DNA of 64,000 bases from Baylisascaris procyonis (GCA_037389465.1 JAZARR010000008.1:744001-808000); one strand, 5' to 3'; numbered from the stretch's first letter, positions 37,772 through 53,000 are shown. Notes: generated by a model from the sequence alone, not told the origin. A program made the numbers and translations.

Positions 37772-39151
37772 CTATGAATAGATGGTGACCACCTCAGTGC
37801 CCGTTCCACGTACCAGAAGCACCCTTTGGAGACCTTCTGTGAGAGCATCCATAAATTCCATATCTAAAATCAACTGTTTTAAACAATAAAACACTCATAG
37901 GAAATAATGTCAACGCAAAATAAATTGACAACTGAAATATTTATAACTGTGAACGAAAATATCGATAAACTTTGTTAAGTATGGAAGTAAGTGCATAAAT
38001 AAACAGAAGAGATAATGCGAACCGATTTAAAACCACTGATTAACTCTCATGGACAAATTTTGAAGCTACCTGAATGGAATTGATTTGCTGTATTAAAGGT
38101 GACTACTGGGGTGAATAATGGAGACGGCTACACAATACAAAACTTCATTAATTAATGCACAAATTTTTATTTTTCTTTTTTTTTTTTTGATGAAACATAT
38201 CAGTTTTTAATAGCAGCATGGGAATTCGTTCTGCATAATAAATGGAGTTCAATGGGGAACTCTTCTTTGATGGTTTCAGCATTTCAGATCCATCACCTGG
38301 TGATATGGATGTGCTATCATCATTCAACATAAAAAATGAGTAGGAAGGTGATATCATTCAATAAAAGATCAGATCCACCGGCCCTCTACGATTCTAACGA
38401 TTTTGCTCAGAGAAGATTCTGTTTGGTAGAAGTCTTAACAACGATCAAGCGATATCTTTACAGAAATTAAATTATTTATCTAATCTAAAAGCGTGAGGAT
38501 TTTAGAAATTTGTCAGTTTTTTGAAAAAAAAAAATCCGCCTCTCAAATAATTCAAAAAATAGAGGTAAATACTAACAGTATTGTCCCGTTCCATGTGGAG
38601 GTGGACCCGGTAGATTGACTATAACGAGTTGTGCATCACTACTACGTTGACGCATGAGTTCATTCAATCTCACCGCGGTGTGCATCTTCCGAACGTTAAA
38701 GCTACGTACATTACCATACTTTTGCGCTCCGTTATTTTCATTCTTTTTCTGCAAAAAAAATAAATATTTATATGTGAAATAAATATAATTTAATAATGAG
38801 GGGACAAATATTAAAGCATAATTTGCAAGAATATTAAAAAATATTTTTAAACGTTCCATTCTGATAAAAGGCTATTTATTACAGTTTTTTTTTGTCTCTT
38901 ATTTATCACTGCTGACATCAAATATGTGGAACATATGTTATGATAAATTAACAAAGCATAATACTACATTCTTCAATAAGAATAAGAATAATACATCGAT
39001 CTATAACAATAAGTTATCATCGATGTTGGCATTCATCTCAATTTGAATTTCCTTTTTTTTTGGTTTCTCTGAGGAAAATGATTTGAAATGAGCACTGAAA
39101 TCACCTCGGCTCGTCAGCATCCGCCGGGCAGGAGACGAGCCTGCATTGAAA

Positions 39152-39206
<55 letters not shown>

Positions 39207-42200
39207 ACTGAAATCACCAACTCCTTAATGAAATTTCAACGTACTGCGCTCTTCGATTCGTCATCATTAGTCAATTCTCAAGGACATCATTCAAATGCGA
39301 AAAGATTTTTTGAGATAAGAGGAAAATTCTTCAGCTATTTTTATCGATGCGATATTTTCGTTTCTTAGATATTCTTCAGATTCATCACATTGAAGGTCAA
39401 TTCCCGTATGTCCGATTTGAAATGGTTTTCTTTCTTGCAAAATGGTTTCTTCTCCATAATTCCTTCAACGAAATGCCTTTGCCTTCTTTTTATGATCAAA
39501 TCAGTTGTCGACATGAAATATTGAACAAGCATAAACTTACGTTTTCACTATCTTCACTAAAATGCACCCTTGAATGACTTTCGGTAAGGGTATGCGGATG
39601 TTCTTTTTCCGACTCCTCTCGGATCGGCTCCACTGAGAGCTCCACTGTTTTTTCGGCCTACGAAAATATCATTCTTAGCAGCACAATACATCACGCTATG
39701 GAAAATCAAATGAAAACAATTAAAACAGCGTCGAAGCGTAAGAATTGCTCAATAATAATTCAAATGCTTCTACTTTTTAATGTTCCAAGAAAAATCCACC
39801 CGCAAGTGGGTGACCAAAACCAGAAAACGTACACATTCTTCAAAGCCTTTATTCTTCCACTTTACTGCCGCAATTAAAAATAAGCAACTCCTTCTATCCA
39901 CTCCTCTTCTAAGTGAGGAGAGATGCCAGTTGTAACGTTGTGAATGACAACCTTCGGCAGCTAACTCATTTAAAATCCACAATTTATGCAACGAATTTTT
40001 AGCAAAAGTTTGGCGATCTACATATGTAAGGCAAAAACATCACCACATAAATACTAGCCAAAGACATCAACATAAAAAGTTTTCAGAAAATTAGAAGGAT
40101 ACATCTATATGCTTGAGTTACTATTTGCAAGAGGATGAGAATGGAGTTGAGATCAACTTACAGGAGGATGTTGTTCTTCGTCGTTGATCCTCGACAGTTT
40201 GCGTTCTCTGGCAGCCTCGACAACTGCGCTTTGAATGTCGAGTTTCCGCTCACTTACTTGCATCTCTTTTAAAAGACGTACCCGTTCCTCCATTTTCATG
40301 GTACGTTCATAGGTATATTCAGATATATCTGAGTCGGGCTGCAATATCCAAACCCTCAATGACAACTCAATCACACTAAAGCATATGTCTTTAGAGAGTG
40401 CACATAACAAGACGCGGGATGATGGAACTTCTATATCAACCAACGAGAGGAGAGGAAAGATTTGCAATCGTTGATGAAAACCGCGCTTGGCTATGTGCAT
40501 ATATCCGTCATTTTATCCAAACTTTAAATGATTTTGCTTATTGACAGTTTGAACATGAGAATAATGATTAGTAGAAACGTATCTCATATTTCCTTTTTTT
40601 AATTTTCATACTCTCATTTCAATGTTTTTTTCCTCAAAACTATCTCGAATAGCTCATCTTCTCGAGACCCATTTTTTATTTGAATATTACGTTAATTAGA
40701 TCAACAGACGAGCATTCTTCACCGCATATCAAGATACGACACCATCTCAAACAACAATATGATCGCTGATCAATATTATAATACCACAACTGGTAGATCT
40801 TTTCAAGCATAGATACCGCCAAAAAGTTTAAACAAAATCAATAATTATCAAAGATAAATGGTAAATAGTTATAATACAGAATAAAATATAAATTAACCAA
40901 TAAAATCTTTTCAACACTTTATTGCGAATAGTTAAAATGAAAGATTCGAGATCATATTAACTTACCATTTCAATAACGAAGATTTGTGCTTCAATTCGAA
41001 GATGATATAAGAAAATCTCGAGATCCTTCTTCATATTGACACTGTTATCGTCGACTTGTGCGATCGTAAATAATCGAAGTTTAGTGTTCTTCCAAGTTTT
41101 ATTTTGTCGCAATAGGAATGGTAATAACATCAAAAGACCACCATCGTGTACAATCCACCAAACATCCAAGAAACCATGCATCTTAAATCACTCTTATAGT
41201 TTATAGCTCCCATCATATCTGATCAATTAAAACAGATAATAATGGTTTCCTTATCACCTTGTGATAACTTTAATTCGACGATTCAAGAAATAAGGCTTAA
41301 GAAGTTGCATTCAGTAAAAATAACACGTTAAATGAACAGAACAATTGTCTTAATCACTATGAATATCATTAAAAACGAAGAGTAAAGTAAAACTTACTTT
41401 TGTGGTCGACGCAGGGAAAGAAGAGACATTTTTTGGCACAAGAATAGCACAATCAGCTGCAGCGACTGCTCGAATGGTACCCACAAAACGTTGACATACG
41501 TGTTGTGAATGCATTTCATGCCATTCATCAGGCCATGCAAGCACAACGGTATTGTGACATAATCCACCCAATCCTGATGTCTGAAAACTTCTACGTATGA
41601 ATCCTATTTGAAGTTTATTTTTCTTCGTGTTTCACCGACCGCAATCAAAAATGAGTCCTCAACAAATGAGCCGAAATAATAAAACGGTACTAAAAGTATG
41701 ATCTACATGTAAACACTAGGACTTTTGCCTGAAAAAAGAAAATATGATAGAGCAGTTATCGGATGAACAGTTGAATAAATCCGTAATACAATTCAAATTA
41801 GTCTATGGATCACCTTATAGTCTAAGTAAGCATTTAAAGACTCGCTATCTAAATAGCAGGTAATGCTGACAGGTGTCATCAAATTTTGATCTATTACAGC
41901 CAAATTTTCACATTGCAAACACAAGAAACATCTAGAATTTAAAAAATAAATCAAATTTATTGAGAACACGAAAACGGTGTCCTTCATACGCATAAAAGAC
42001 AACCGACAACCTAAAAGACCTAACAAGTACCAAAAATATGGCACAACTACGTGTGGGGGGGGGGGGGTTAAAGCGCATTCAAACGTCACCTCCCTATCAA
42101 TGAGAATCACATATGCACACAAGGCGACGCCTGAGAGAGCTCTTCATAACGACTGATAATGGCGCAGTCAGAAGGGGATGAGGACGTTGGCCACAACCAC

Positions 42201-44054
42201 TCCAAAACTTCAGATGCCTTGAAGTGTGTTCTGATTGTCTCTCTGAGATTTGCTCAATATTTCCATTGCTTCAAAAAAAGTTCCCACATTTTGTACTTTG
42301 TGTATTAATAAAAGAATGCCTCAAGGTTGCTATTCAATTATTCAAACATTCGATGAAACGAAAACGAAACGAACGATGTATTACCTGAACGAGGCATGAA
42401 ATACCTTCATTGACATTCTCAGTGACTAGCACATCACAAAATCCCTTTATTTTATGCTTCTTCACTAATTGTGCCAACTCCTGAAATTATACATCTCAAT
42501 TTCACTAGGAAACCGGTGAGCACTTTCTGAAAAGATTCAGCATCATAACTTCCAATATATAAGCCTCTAACTTCCAAATATACAACGGTGATATTTGCCT
42601 CAAAAATGTTGTAGCTCATTGCTACACATATCACATCGGAAGTGACATTCTCAGAACGTAGAAAAACTTAAACTTCAACATAACCCTTCTCCCTTCGACG
42701 AGGGAGGATTAAAACTATCGACTATTCAAAAAAGTCGACTATTGAAAAACATTACTTTTGGCACTACAAAAACTGAAAAATCCTCAACGCTGAAATCTGA
42801 ACGATGATGCGATTATTTTTTATGGTGGTCAATGTGAGATGGTCATTGATCATACTATCAACTCGCGCATACTTAGAGTACGAATGAAAAAAAAAAAAAA
42901 GCTAAAAAAACTCAACGTTTCATATATGCGTGAGGATAATTATAAAAAGATTGCATAGACTGAAATAATCTATAAATAAATATAAAGAAGAAACTTAAGA
43001 TAGTCAACCAAAAAAAAAAAAAAAAAAAAAAAACAACAATAAAGATTTTAAAGAGTGAAGTTGCAATCAAAAAAAAAAAAAAAACGAATATAACAAATTA
43101 AATATATTCATAGATTTGCGAATAAATTATGCAAATCTCTTAATTAACAACTGAAATGATGCATTTTCAACAGATTTCCTCATGAATTGTTATTAAATGC
43201 AAAATGCAAAAAAAAGAGTTATAAATGAAGCAAAACTACGTTATTATCATCGCATATAAAATGATTCGAAGGAAGTTAATCTTCTAAAAAGAGATTATTT
43301 ATAAATTGTAATAAAAATTCGCTTACCGTTCGATTACTTTCGGCAAGATCAGGTTGCCTGATAAAATTCCCCTCAACACATCTCGCAACCAATGTGAGTC
43401 CTTTGCCGGCTTTCAATTGCGATACAAACGATAAGAGACCCTCTTCGCTTTCCTCGTCTTCGGGACTCAACACTAGTAATTGAGGCCGCCAATTCTATAA
43501 TAGTACTATTTTTTAAACTTTTTTTTGCATTGCAAACAGGTTAGTATGCCCCCCTCATTAGCATTAGGTAACGTTTCAAGCGCCTTCTTATAAAATAAGA
43601 CACATCTTGACAGCTGCTTATATGAGAACAATTAAACAGATCTTCGAAAACTGTAAAAGATTTATTCATGTCGAAATGTCCAAATAAATAGCAAGTGAGT
43701 TCCATTCCGCCTTAGTATAGAAGAAGGACACAACATTGTTAAATAAGGAAATTCATTCAACATCACTTAATCTCAATTAAAAATTGCACAATTATAATAT
43801 ACAGTGCAAAATTGGTGATTTGACTCTGATTTTCACCGTTTATTCTCGAGGACAAAGTAACGATTTCTATATTTGCATAGTAGATTTAAGAAAAAGGAAA
43901 AATAAGTGATGCCTCTTTATTCGTTACTAAACGATATCACCTTAGTATGTTGTGGCCTAGTGTCGATGCTGAGCAATGCAAATCGAGCCGCCGAAAGGCC
44001 AAGACCACGTAATCCATCGCCCCATTCCTTCTCCGCACCTGCGTATTCGATATA
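37772..44054 (-). CDS. kcc: KCC C-terminal regulatory domain exons
   Basis: Nine exons from [17 protein letters not shown] to the terminal EVVTIYS encode the SLC12 cytoplasmic domain that drives dimer formation and regulation. Conserved blocks are [69 protein letters not shown] and [11 protein letters not shown]. The segment [12 protein letters not shown] keeps the Thr that WNK/SPAK kinases phosphorylate in mammalian KCC3 (Thr1048). The exon holding [14 protein letters not shown], an acidic linker, is not alignable to vertebrates. Confidence 0.92.
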
Positions 44055-47000
44055 CTGAAAAAAAAAAATCATTTACAATTCAATTTCCGCAGTTACCATC
44101 AAATAAATTGCAAAAAAAAAAAAACACTAAAAATGACTTCAGTAAAAACTCATTTAATGCTCAAATATCCACTTATTGATTTGACTCTGATCGTTTGGTC
44201 TTTCACTAAATGAATAAAAATTATTCAGTCGAAAGTAATCGAAGTGAACTATCAGTTTAAAAGATAGATGAATATACATGTTACAGCGGTTTTATATATA
44301 CCATAGAAAGGTGATATGGTGCAAGAGTAAGAGATAGGTGAAGTAGAGTAAGCCGGATGGAACGGTTGAAGAGGAACGAAGATGCAAAAATTATTGAATT
44401 TAAAGATAAGTGAAGAACATTCGGGGACAATAAAACAACGAAAAGTGACCTGGGCAAAATAAATGTTTAAAAAACGTTTTGGCTAGGTGAATGCTTTTAA
44501 GCTGGTCGTGAAACGGCGCCCTCCGAAAAACTGCTAAAAAAACTTGCTGAACTTCCTAAAAAACAATCGAATTGGATAGCTAAACATGATTTTTGGGTTA
44601 GCTGATAGAAAGGTATCAGTAAAGTATATCAGAACATTGAATCGTTGGCTGACTATGACTGCATTTATAATCCGAAAACTTCCCATTGCCTCTCATTTAT
44701 ACGATTTTCGAATTGATCTTTGATCTTTCACTTATACGATACTCTTTTCGAATTCAACCATGAGATAAAACTAATGAAGAAAGTTCTTTTTCAATAATAA
44801 CTATTTGTACGAATTCGTAAGACTTTATCCATTCAGTAATACTATGAAAAATGTACAATAAAGTGAAAATAAAGAAAACAGGAAACAAAAACACTATAAA
44901 CAGAATAGGTGAAACATGTTCTTACATTTCACTACTTGTGCCCATTAAATATTGTCCCTTTCAGTGGTTCAACGATAACGCCTAATACCAATACTTAGAT
45001 ATTGATTTATTTTAGAATTTCTTTCTGCGAAATATGCGGATATAATTTTTAAAAAAAAGTTAAAGAAGTAAAACAATTCGAAACGGGAACCTTATATACA
45101 GCAGCACCGATGAAGATCGCTACAAGAGCGAAATGCCACGCCGAAATGAACATCACGGCGATACAAAGGAACGAACCAAGAAGGGAGAGTGACCAATGGA
45201 AATAACGAAACGATGGACGCCATCCGGGAGCCTTTAGAATACTTTGCAGAGCGCATGCCGTATTCACTCCCAAATAGCACATCAGGAAAAACCTCAAAAC
45301 GCAACACTATCATATAAGATCGTCTCAAAAAAAGATTATTCTAAATGCATTTCTGCACTCATTTATCCAATTTGTTCCTTCATGTAAAAATATCTGCTTT
45401 ACAGATAACTGAGGTGACAGATAGCTGTCACAAGTGTAATTGTAATAAAACGTTCACGTTTAAAGAGTTAGTAAATTTATGCTGGCAGTTAGACAAACGT
45501 AACATCGTTGTTAGATATATCAGTTTCCAGCTTACTACATTCCTATTTACTAACTGCATTTACAATTTTACATTACATATATCTAGTCGATTTGCCGTTT
45601 GAATTTTTATTAGTTCTTCATCGACTTTATCCTGAGGGTTAGGTGGAATGTTCACAAAACAATTAAGCCTAATTCAATAATAAGTTTCAAATATTTCAAT
45701 ACATAATTAAACCATCGATTGTTTGTAGGAAATAATTCGAAGAAATCGATGGAAATTTTTTATGCATTTCAATTGAATTCTAATTTGATAAAGAATGGGA
45801 AAGTTTTTTTTAGCAATATGACAATTATTCATTTCTCTTGCTCCCCTATAATTCTATATATTTTCTCCTTTTCTACCATCATTTCCCTAGCAATATTCTG
45901 CTAGTGAAAAAAAAAATCCGTATAAGTAGAAAATGCAGATTATATTTCTCTGTCTCTCAATACTCAACAATATAACACTACCGATAGACAACGGAAGATC
46001 CATCTGAAATTCATAATATTAAAGGGTGACTAGAAAAAAAATGCAAATGGAATTAAAATAAGTAGTAATTACTGTGTGATAAGCGCAGTAATATTCTCGA
46101 TAACCGCGATAAGAATACCACATTCGCAGATGAAAAGTGTGAAGAGGATCGCCATAATTGGCTCACCCCTCGAATCGGTTTGCCGAAATCGTGATAGAAA
46201 CGGAATCACATCATCACTTGCAATCGCCTGTAGTAAACGTGGTGCACCCGTTAACGATTGCATACCCGCACCCACTGTCGATAAAAAACAACCGATCTAT
46301 AAATATGCATCTCTCTAAAATTAAACTTCCAAAGAAGAAATTCATTCCACTACAAGAGAACGATCAGTGTGGAATAGCAAGATCATTGAAAAAAAATTCA
46401 AAGAACTACAACAATTTAAGGATGAGGGTACATGAAATATATAGACATCACATCGCAATAATAAATCAACACTTGCAAAACCTTCCTTTAAAAATATATA
46501 AATGCAATAAGCTGTTTTCATAAAACGATTTTCTAGGTGTTTCATTTAATAAATACGTCAGATGAAACTAAAGAATAAATACGTCAAGCAAAAGTACGAT
46601 TCATTGAAAATTGTTTATTACGCATGGCTGCAGCACGTAAGAAAATAATTTCAGTACTGACAAAGAAGCGTGGGAAAACAAAGTGCTAACTCCTAATATG
46701 AAGGTCATTAAAATGTAGTACTTGAACTAACTCATAAAATAAATACCTCAGGTTGCAGCTCAACAATCAAAAAAAAAAGGAAATGAGAGAACGAACCAAA
46801 ATGATAGTGGGATGTGGTACAGCAAGTTCGGCGATCACCAATTTGCTCATTGCGGATTGTCCGAATTTATCCCGAATGAACATCTCCGATACCGATGAAC
46901 CGAATAAAATCACTCCACTTAGATCTGTAATATCTTATAGGGAGTAGTCGTTGCTAATCGCTCTCGCTGAACAAAAAAAAAAAAAAAAAAAAAAACTGAT

Positions 47001-50000
47001 TGGTTTTCATCAAGTATGAGATAATCCTCTAAATAACTACTACGGAACAAAGGAAACTAATAAGGCTATCTTAATGCTGCTCAACAAAAATATCTACAAA
47101 TAAATGTACCAATAAATACTGTATTGTAGCCATTAATGCGAGAGATAGGCTCTACTATGCATATTATCCTGCTTAAAGCAATGAATAAGGTAATAGATAA
47201 ATATTGCTGAAAACTGATAAAATGATGCTTCATTTGCTAAATCATTACGAGCCTAATATCGCTCTAAAGCAAAGGAAGATAGCCCTCCCGAGCCTCGTTT
47301 TCCTCCTATCCTCTCTAAGCAAACCGTTGCGGCCCATCAGATACCGTTGGATGGCGTTTAAAAATATACAAATTATCATGACTGCATTGAAAGCCGATTC
47401 CATAGCCATTTGCTGCAACGTAATTCATAACTGATATGAAGAACCTCTAAACAAAGAAATATCGCGGCACCCTAAAACATCACTTCAACTTCTTTTCCTA
47501 GTTCGTATTATCTATTACAAAAACGATATGAAAACAGGAAGTCTGGAATACACAATATTCCTGATCTATCACCTATCTGATTGCCAATTATATCTCTTAA
47601 TTGTTTCACATTTGGTTTATCAAAACAATTAAATTAAAAAGTAAAAATAACACTTACAAACAATAGTAGTTGTTATCTGAGCACTAAGAGTGCCAAGTGG
47701 AATAGATCGTGATGCATCACGAAGATTACCGGAACGATTCGAGCCAGCCATTATACCTATAAAAATCTATCAAAGAAAAAACGATTTGCAAATGGAAAAA
47801 ACTTCGAGAAAAGAAATGATTTCAGTGGATATTCATTAGATCACATAGGAAAGTATTTATCACGTTCTAGCGATGAAAATAATGTAAGATGCGAAAACAT
47901 TAGCTAAAGAGAGACTGTGAGGTGAGAAAACGACCTAAAGATTTATTGGTACATTAAATACGTTTTATTCAATGCCTCATCCATTTCTTTAAACAAATTT
48001 GGGTCTTATCACCTTTCCAAACTATTCACCTTTATGGAAGTGATTACAGTATAGGTGAAAGGGAGGCGAAAGTAGAGGGGGAAGGGACGGAAAACCACTA
48101 CCCGCATTGTTTCCTGCAAACTTCCTTCCATCTCTATCCTTAGGCAGAAGCATTAAGCATTTATGATTGAGTAATAACGAAATAGAAAATAAATTCCAAA
48201 AAAAGGCAGTTATAAGATATCAATGATGCGCATATCAATCATCATCGAAATTATTACATGAGTATATTAGCCTTTAGAAGAGATCAGCCCACTGCAACCA
48301 ATAAAAGAAATATAGTCGTATCTACTATTAGAAAAAAGGTAGCTAGAAAATATACCTGTAGCTGATGGGAAGAATACACCAATAAGAATCATAAATGAAG
48401 TTGTTTGTTCGGCAAATATATAGAATCCTTGAGCATGGGCACGATCGGTTCTCTCACGTGGCAATTTCTCCTGAATATCAAATATATGGTACTATCCTCA
48501 TTTTCAATAAAAGCATCGAAAGCCTGGATGACTGCAAAAAAACAAAACAAATGCAAACAGTTTGCTTAGTCGCGAAAATAAAAGTAGGAAGATGGATAGT
48601 TGAAAATTTGTAAATCTAAACGACAGCTGGAATTCATATTCCTCAATATATGTTCAAAAAATAACGAACGTTTAAGAGTGTGAAAGTTTGGAGGAATATT
48701 CACAAAGAAGATAAAATATAATCATAAATTAAATGAATTAAATAGTTCACCTTAGAGAGAAGCTCGCCAGCACTGAGATATTTACTCCAAAGATTATCAA
48801 AGAAGACACCACTCGCTAATCCAGGAATTGCGATCTGAATAGTTATTACTTGATGAAATGCGATCCCTCCTAACATAAGCAGATAACTAACATTTTCCAA
48901 CTAATTTTTTTTCGCTGATACATAGATTCACAATTAAACAGTTACCGAATAGAATAACGACAAGTTGGATAGTAAATTCATTAAAGATATATGAAAGATC
49001 TCATGAAAGCTTTCTTCATTTGTATCAGCAAAGAGGCTTCGAGATGGATTAAGCAAAACATATATTATGAGTGAAAATAAACTCTTATGATAAAAATTCA
49101 TCTCTATTGGAGATGGGTAACATGTCTTACTTCAACAATATATACTTATAGGATACTCCTCACCTCTTGACGTATAGCTGGTCCACTACCCCTCCAATTT
49201 GGAATATGTGCCATTCGCCAGAAATATGGTTCACATTGTGAGCTTGAATCATTTAGCACCGTACAGAAGAGTGGTTCAAGTCCTTCGGCAGTGCAATTTG
49301 GCACATAATGATATTCCTGACTAAATGAAACCAAATCGACTGGCCGATCACCTACCATGCAAAATCTGCAAATATCATTGGTAAAAACGCAATTCTTTTT
49401 TTTAAATTTATTTTATCAATGCCATTTCATTTGTAGATATTTATACTTCATTTCTTTCTCGCTAACTATCAGAATTGAAAAAAAAACGGAAAAATTAAGT
49501 AGAATAGTTAGAAATGGTTAAAATAGTAAAAATTTTGCACTAAAGTTCATATGCAATTATCAAATACGAATGTAGTATTACGCAATGAGTGCAATTGCAA
49601 AGATACGACAATGAAAGTATCCATAAAAATAAGTGCCTAATAAGTGTGAGTTTCACTAGCAAAAACTCAATCATATGCCTTTTTGCAATACTCTAATCAC
49701 TGTTGCTTGCAAAATCAATGTATGAAATTCGATCAACGCCGATCATATTTGCAGCAGTAATTAAACAATGATGAGATAATTCAAGAACATACTTCAATGA
49801 ATCGGATCCATTGAATTTGAGAAAAACGCCGATGAATGTGCATAGAATGCATGTCAACACCACAAATACGGCCGGTAATGCAAATTTATTCACCACCTAA
49901 AAAGTTTGTATTACTTCCATTTTATTTTATAAAAAAAGATATCTATATAAATATAAAAAGCAAATGATTCGACGACTATTCTTTAAGTCGATTATATGAG

Positions 50001-53000
50001 ACGATCATTTACGCAACGCACTTGACGTTACATAACTTTTGCAATTCACAATTACTTTGACCGTTACGGAAAAAAAATGTTGCTTATTTTGAAAAAAATT
50101 TCGGCGTTACAATTCCTTGTTTTAATTAACTTTTCCCTCTCATGCTATGTGCCATCTGATATTGGCGCGGAGTGGGAAGAGAAGCTGATGGAATGGAAAG
50201 CACATAAATAGAGATCAAAAGAAGACTAAGGAAACTCAAAAAGAATAGACATAAATGCAATAAAATTAAGTCACAAGCAAAAGATACGGCTACCAGAAAA
50301 GCTAAACCGAAATAGAAGATCGCAAATACTGATGCCATGAGAAAGAGGGTATGCGGAGTGGGAAACGAGCTAGGACGCAACAGAAATTCAATGTTTTAGC
50401 AAAAAAAAAAACGCTTACGAAAAACTGAAATGAAAAAAAAGCAAATATAGTTGCAAATGGAAATCAACAGGAATTGTTACATTCCATTCGCTTATAATAG
50501 CCGCTGAAATACTAGAAAAGAGAAGATGCTATTGGAACGAGAAAAAAGAGTCGTTAATAAGACGTGAATATCACCTGAATTAATTACTAAAAACTGTTTT
50601 GATGGGGTAGTTTTCTTCCCGCAACAACTTTCTAATACCAAATATATCAATTATCAAATAAGAAATACAGACACACAGACACACAGACGGACATACGGAC
50701 ACACATGCATACAAACCACATATATATCTGACAGCAAATTGTTTAAAAAAAAAAAGGAAATAACAATACGCCAACCCTAACACCGGCGAGTACAATAATT
50801 CCAAGAACGATTAGAAGAATAGTACCGAGAAGCCGGAAACAATGATATATGTCTTCAAAAAGTTTCGCTTGTGGTAATAGATAGAGCTGAAAAAAAAAAA
50901 GAAATTTGCATAAGCATTGGTCAGATTCTATAGGCATGAATCATATATCCGCAATCACACCCATATATCCACAAAGCTAAGAAGTTCCTAGTTTTCCAGA
51001 TTTCTAGTCCACTCATTTTGGGCTCCGCACTTCGGTCTTCCCTACAACGTTGAAAATATTTTTTATATTCATTAACGACTGATTCGACTTTCAAAGAGCA
51101 ACCCTTTAGTTCATTCTCTTAAAAAAAAAAAAAAAACGATCTCTAACGATATCACTGCTCTCAGAGATGTGAGCAAATTATGCTCCTGGGCTGAGTGGTT
51201 AATAAACACCGAACTCTTAATTTACCAAGTGTTTTGTGATAGCCATAGAAAGTATGGAGCATCTTCCTATTATTCACCCCCATTGCGATTTTTTTCCACT
51301 ATCTTCTCATTCAATAACGAATTGATACATTGATCTCGTTGATGAAATGAAGATACAATTTCGATTGCCTATAGACGTGGGAAATACTACTGAAATATTA
51401 ACACTTTTGGCAATAGTTTTGTCGATTTGCTCCCTTCCCGACTCCTCCCTTTTCCGTTAGTAATGTGGCCTTCTCTGAGTGCAAATAAACAGGGAGTGCT
51501 AAATGAACACACCGAATAGCATCGCAATGGGAATTGCGAAGAGTAAATTACTTCCTGCATTCCCCAGAAAACGTCTCAATTAGTAAAAAAAAAAAATGCA
51601 CTTCCCAAATTGCAATGAAACAAATGCATATTGACAGTTTCTTCACGTAGAAAGCCTTAGAAATGCAATATCTCTATGAGAAGCTTCGATCCGCAATGCC
51701 AATCACTGCTCATTAGCCAACGAGAAACGAATTGAGAGCGAGCACAACCCCCCCCCCCCCCCAAGCATTCAATGAAGCCGAATGCATGAAAATATGATTG
51801 CCACTCCGATAAATTCAACTCCAGCTTCTTACGAAGAATTCGTATACTTATCTATATAAATTATTATCCAGGAAGTATGGCAAACGCTTGATAGATCCTA
51901 GAAGTCCTAGAAGATGACGAATCATAGACAATCATATCCTATGATAACGGTAATGGCTTTATTTCACGATTTATTTTATATCACTTTATAAATGAATTGC
52001 GTTCATTCAATCGTTGTTATCGTTGTTCGAAAGCAGCAAAAACTCTCTATATTTTTGAACAGTTGCCAATTTTAGCAAATACATCATTGATAATAGTAAC
52101 TTATCTGTTTATGAAGAGGCGAATTCGAAAGAAAATAAAACCTACTATAAGAATCTCCACTGCACCGGTGATATACATCGAAGCTGCAACAGTTGTACCC
52201 AAGAAGAAAAGAATACCCACTGCACCACCTAATTCGGGTCCTAAATTACGCGATATCATATAGTATGGACCCCCGCCAGGCACTACACCATTCGTCGCTA
52301 TTGCCGATAGTGAGATAGACGTCAAGAATGTCTGAAAAAAAGTTCTATCATTGAATATGAAATAACTGCAAAACGACTATGAAGTCCATGAAAAAAGCAT
52401 CGAAATTATGCACACAATTTTGATATTACGTTTCATTTTGCACATACTTCAATCATATAAAAGCAGATCATTGAGAATATACTTGAATAACTAAGTGGAC
52501 AAATAACTAAGAAAAGCATAAATACTCATAAGGGATAATGGCAAACAAGCGAGGGAGACAGTGTACTACTAGAAGACTGATTTCTAAGAGCACTGCTATA
52601 AAAGCATTCCCAAGCTGCCATGGATCGACGTATATCCACTATTCAACCGGTGGGTCGGCTCATATTTGCACTTATATAGTCACCTTGACGATGCCCATCC
52701 ACTAGTGGGACTGAAAATTTCAAAGTTCATTTGCCTCCCCATTCAGGTATAAAACGTCTTGTCACACATTTATTCTGCTTAATTCAGTTAATTTTACTGA
52801 TATTTCATTCTGCTTTTATCTTATTGAATTTGTCTGACTATTCTTCATTTCACTGATCTTTGCAGTTCTACCTCAAATAAACTTTTTTTCCGCACATGAA
52901 AGGCATAAAAAGTGAAACAATTGAAATTTGTTTTTGGACAAATATTCTATTACTGCTACGATAGAAAAAAAATTAAGTTGAAATTTTTCGGATAAATCTT

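Noticed and set aside
46158..46523. 121-codon plus-strand ORF
   Set aside because: Antisense shadow of a KCC membrane-domain exon plus flanking intron.
51181..51260. GCTGAGTGGTTAA, resembling part of a tRNA D-arm
   Set aside because: No matching acceptor stem, anticodon arm or T-arm around it.
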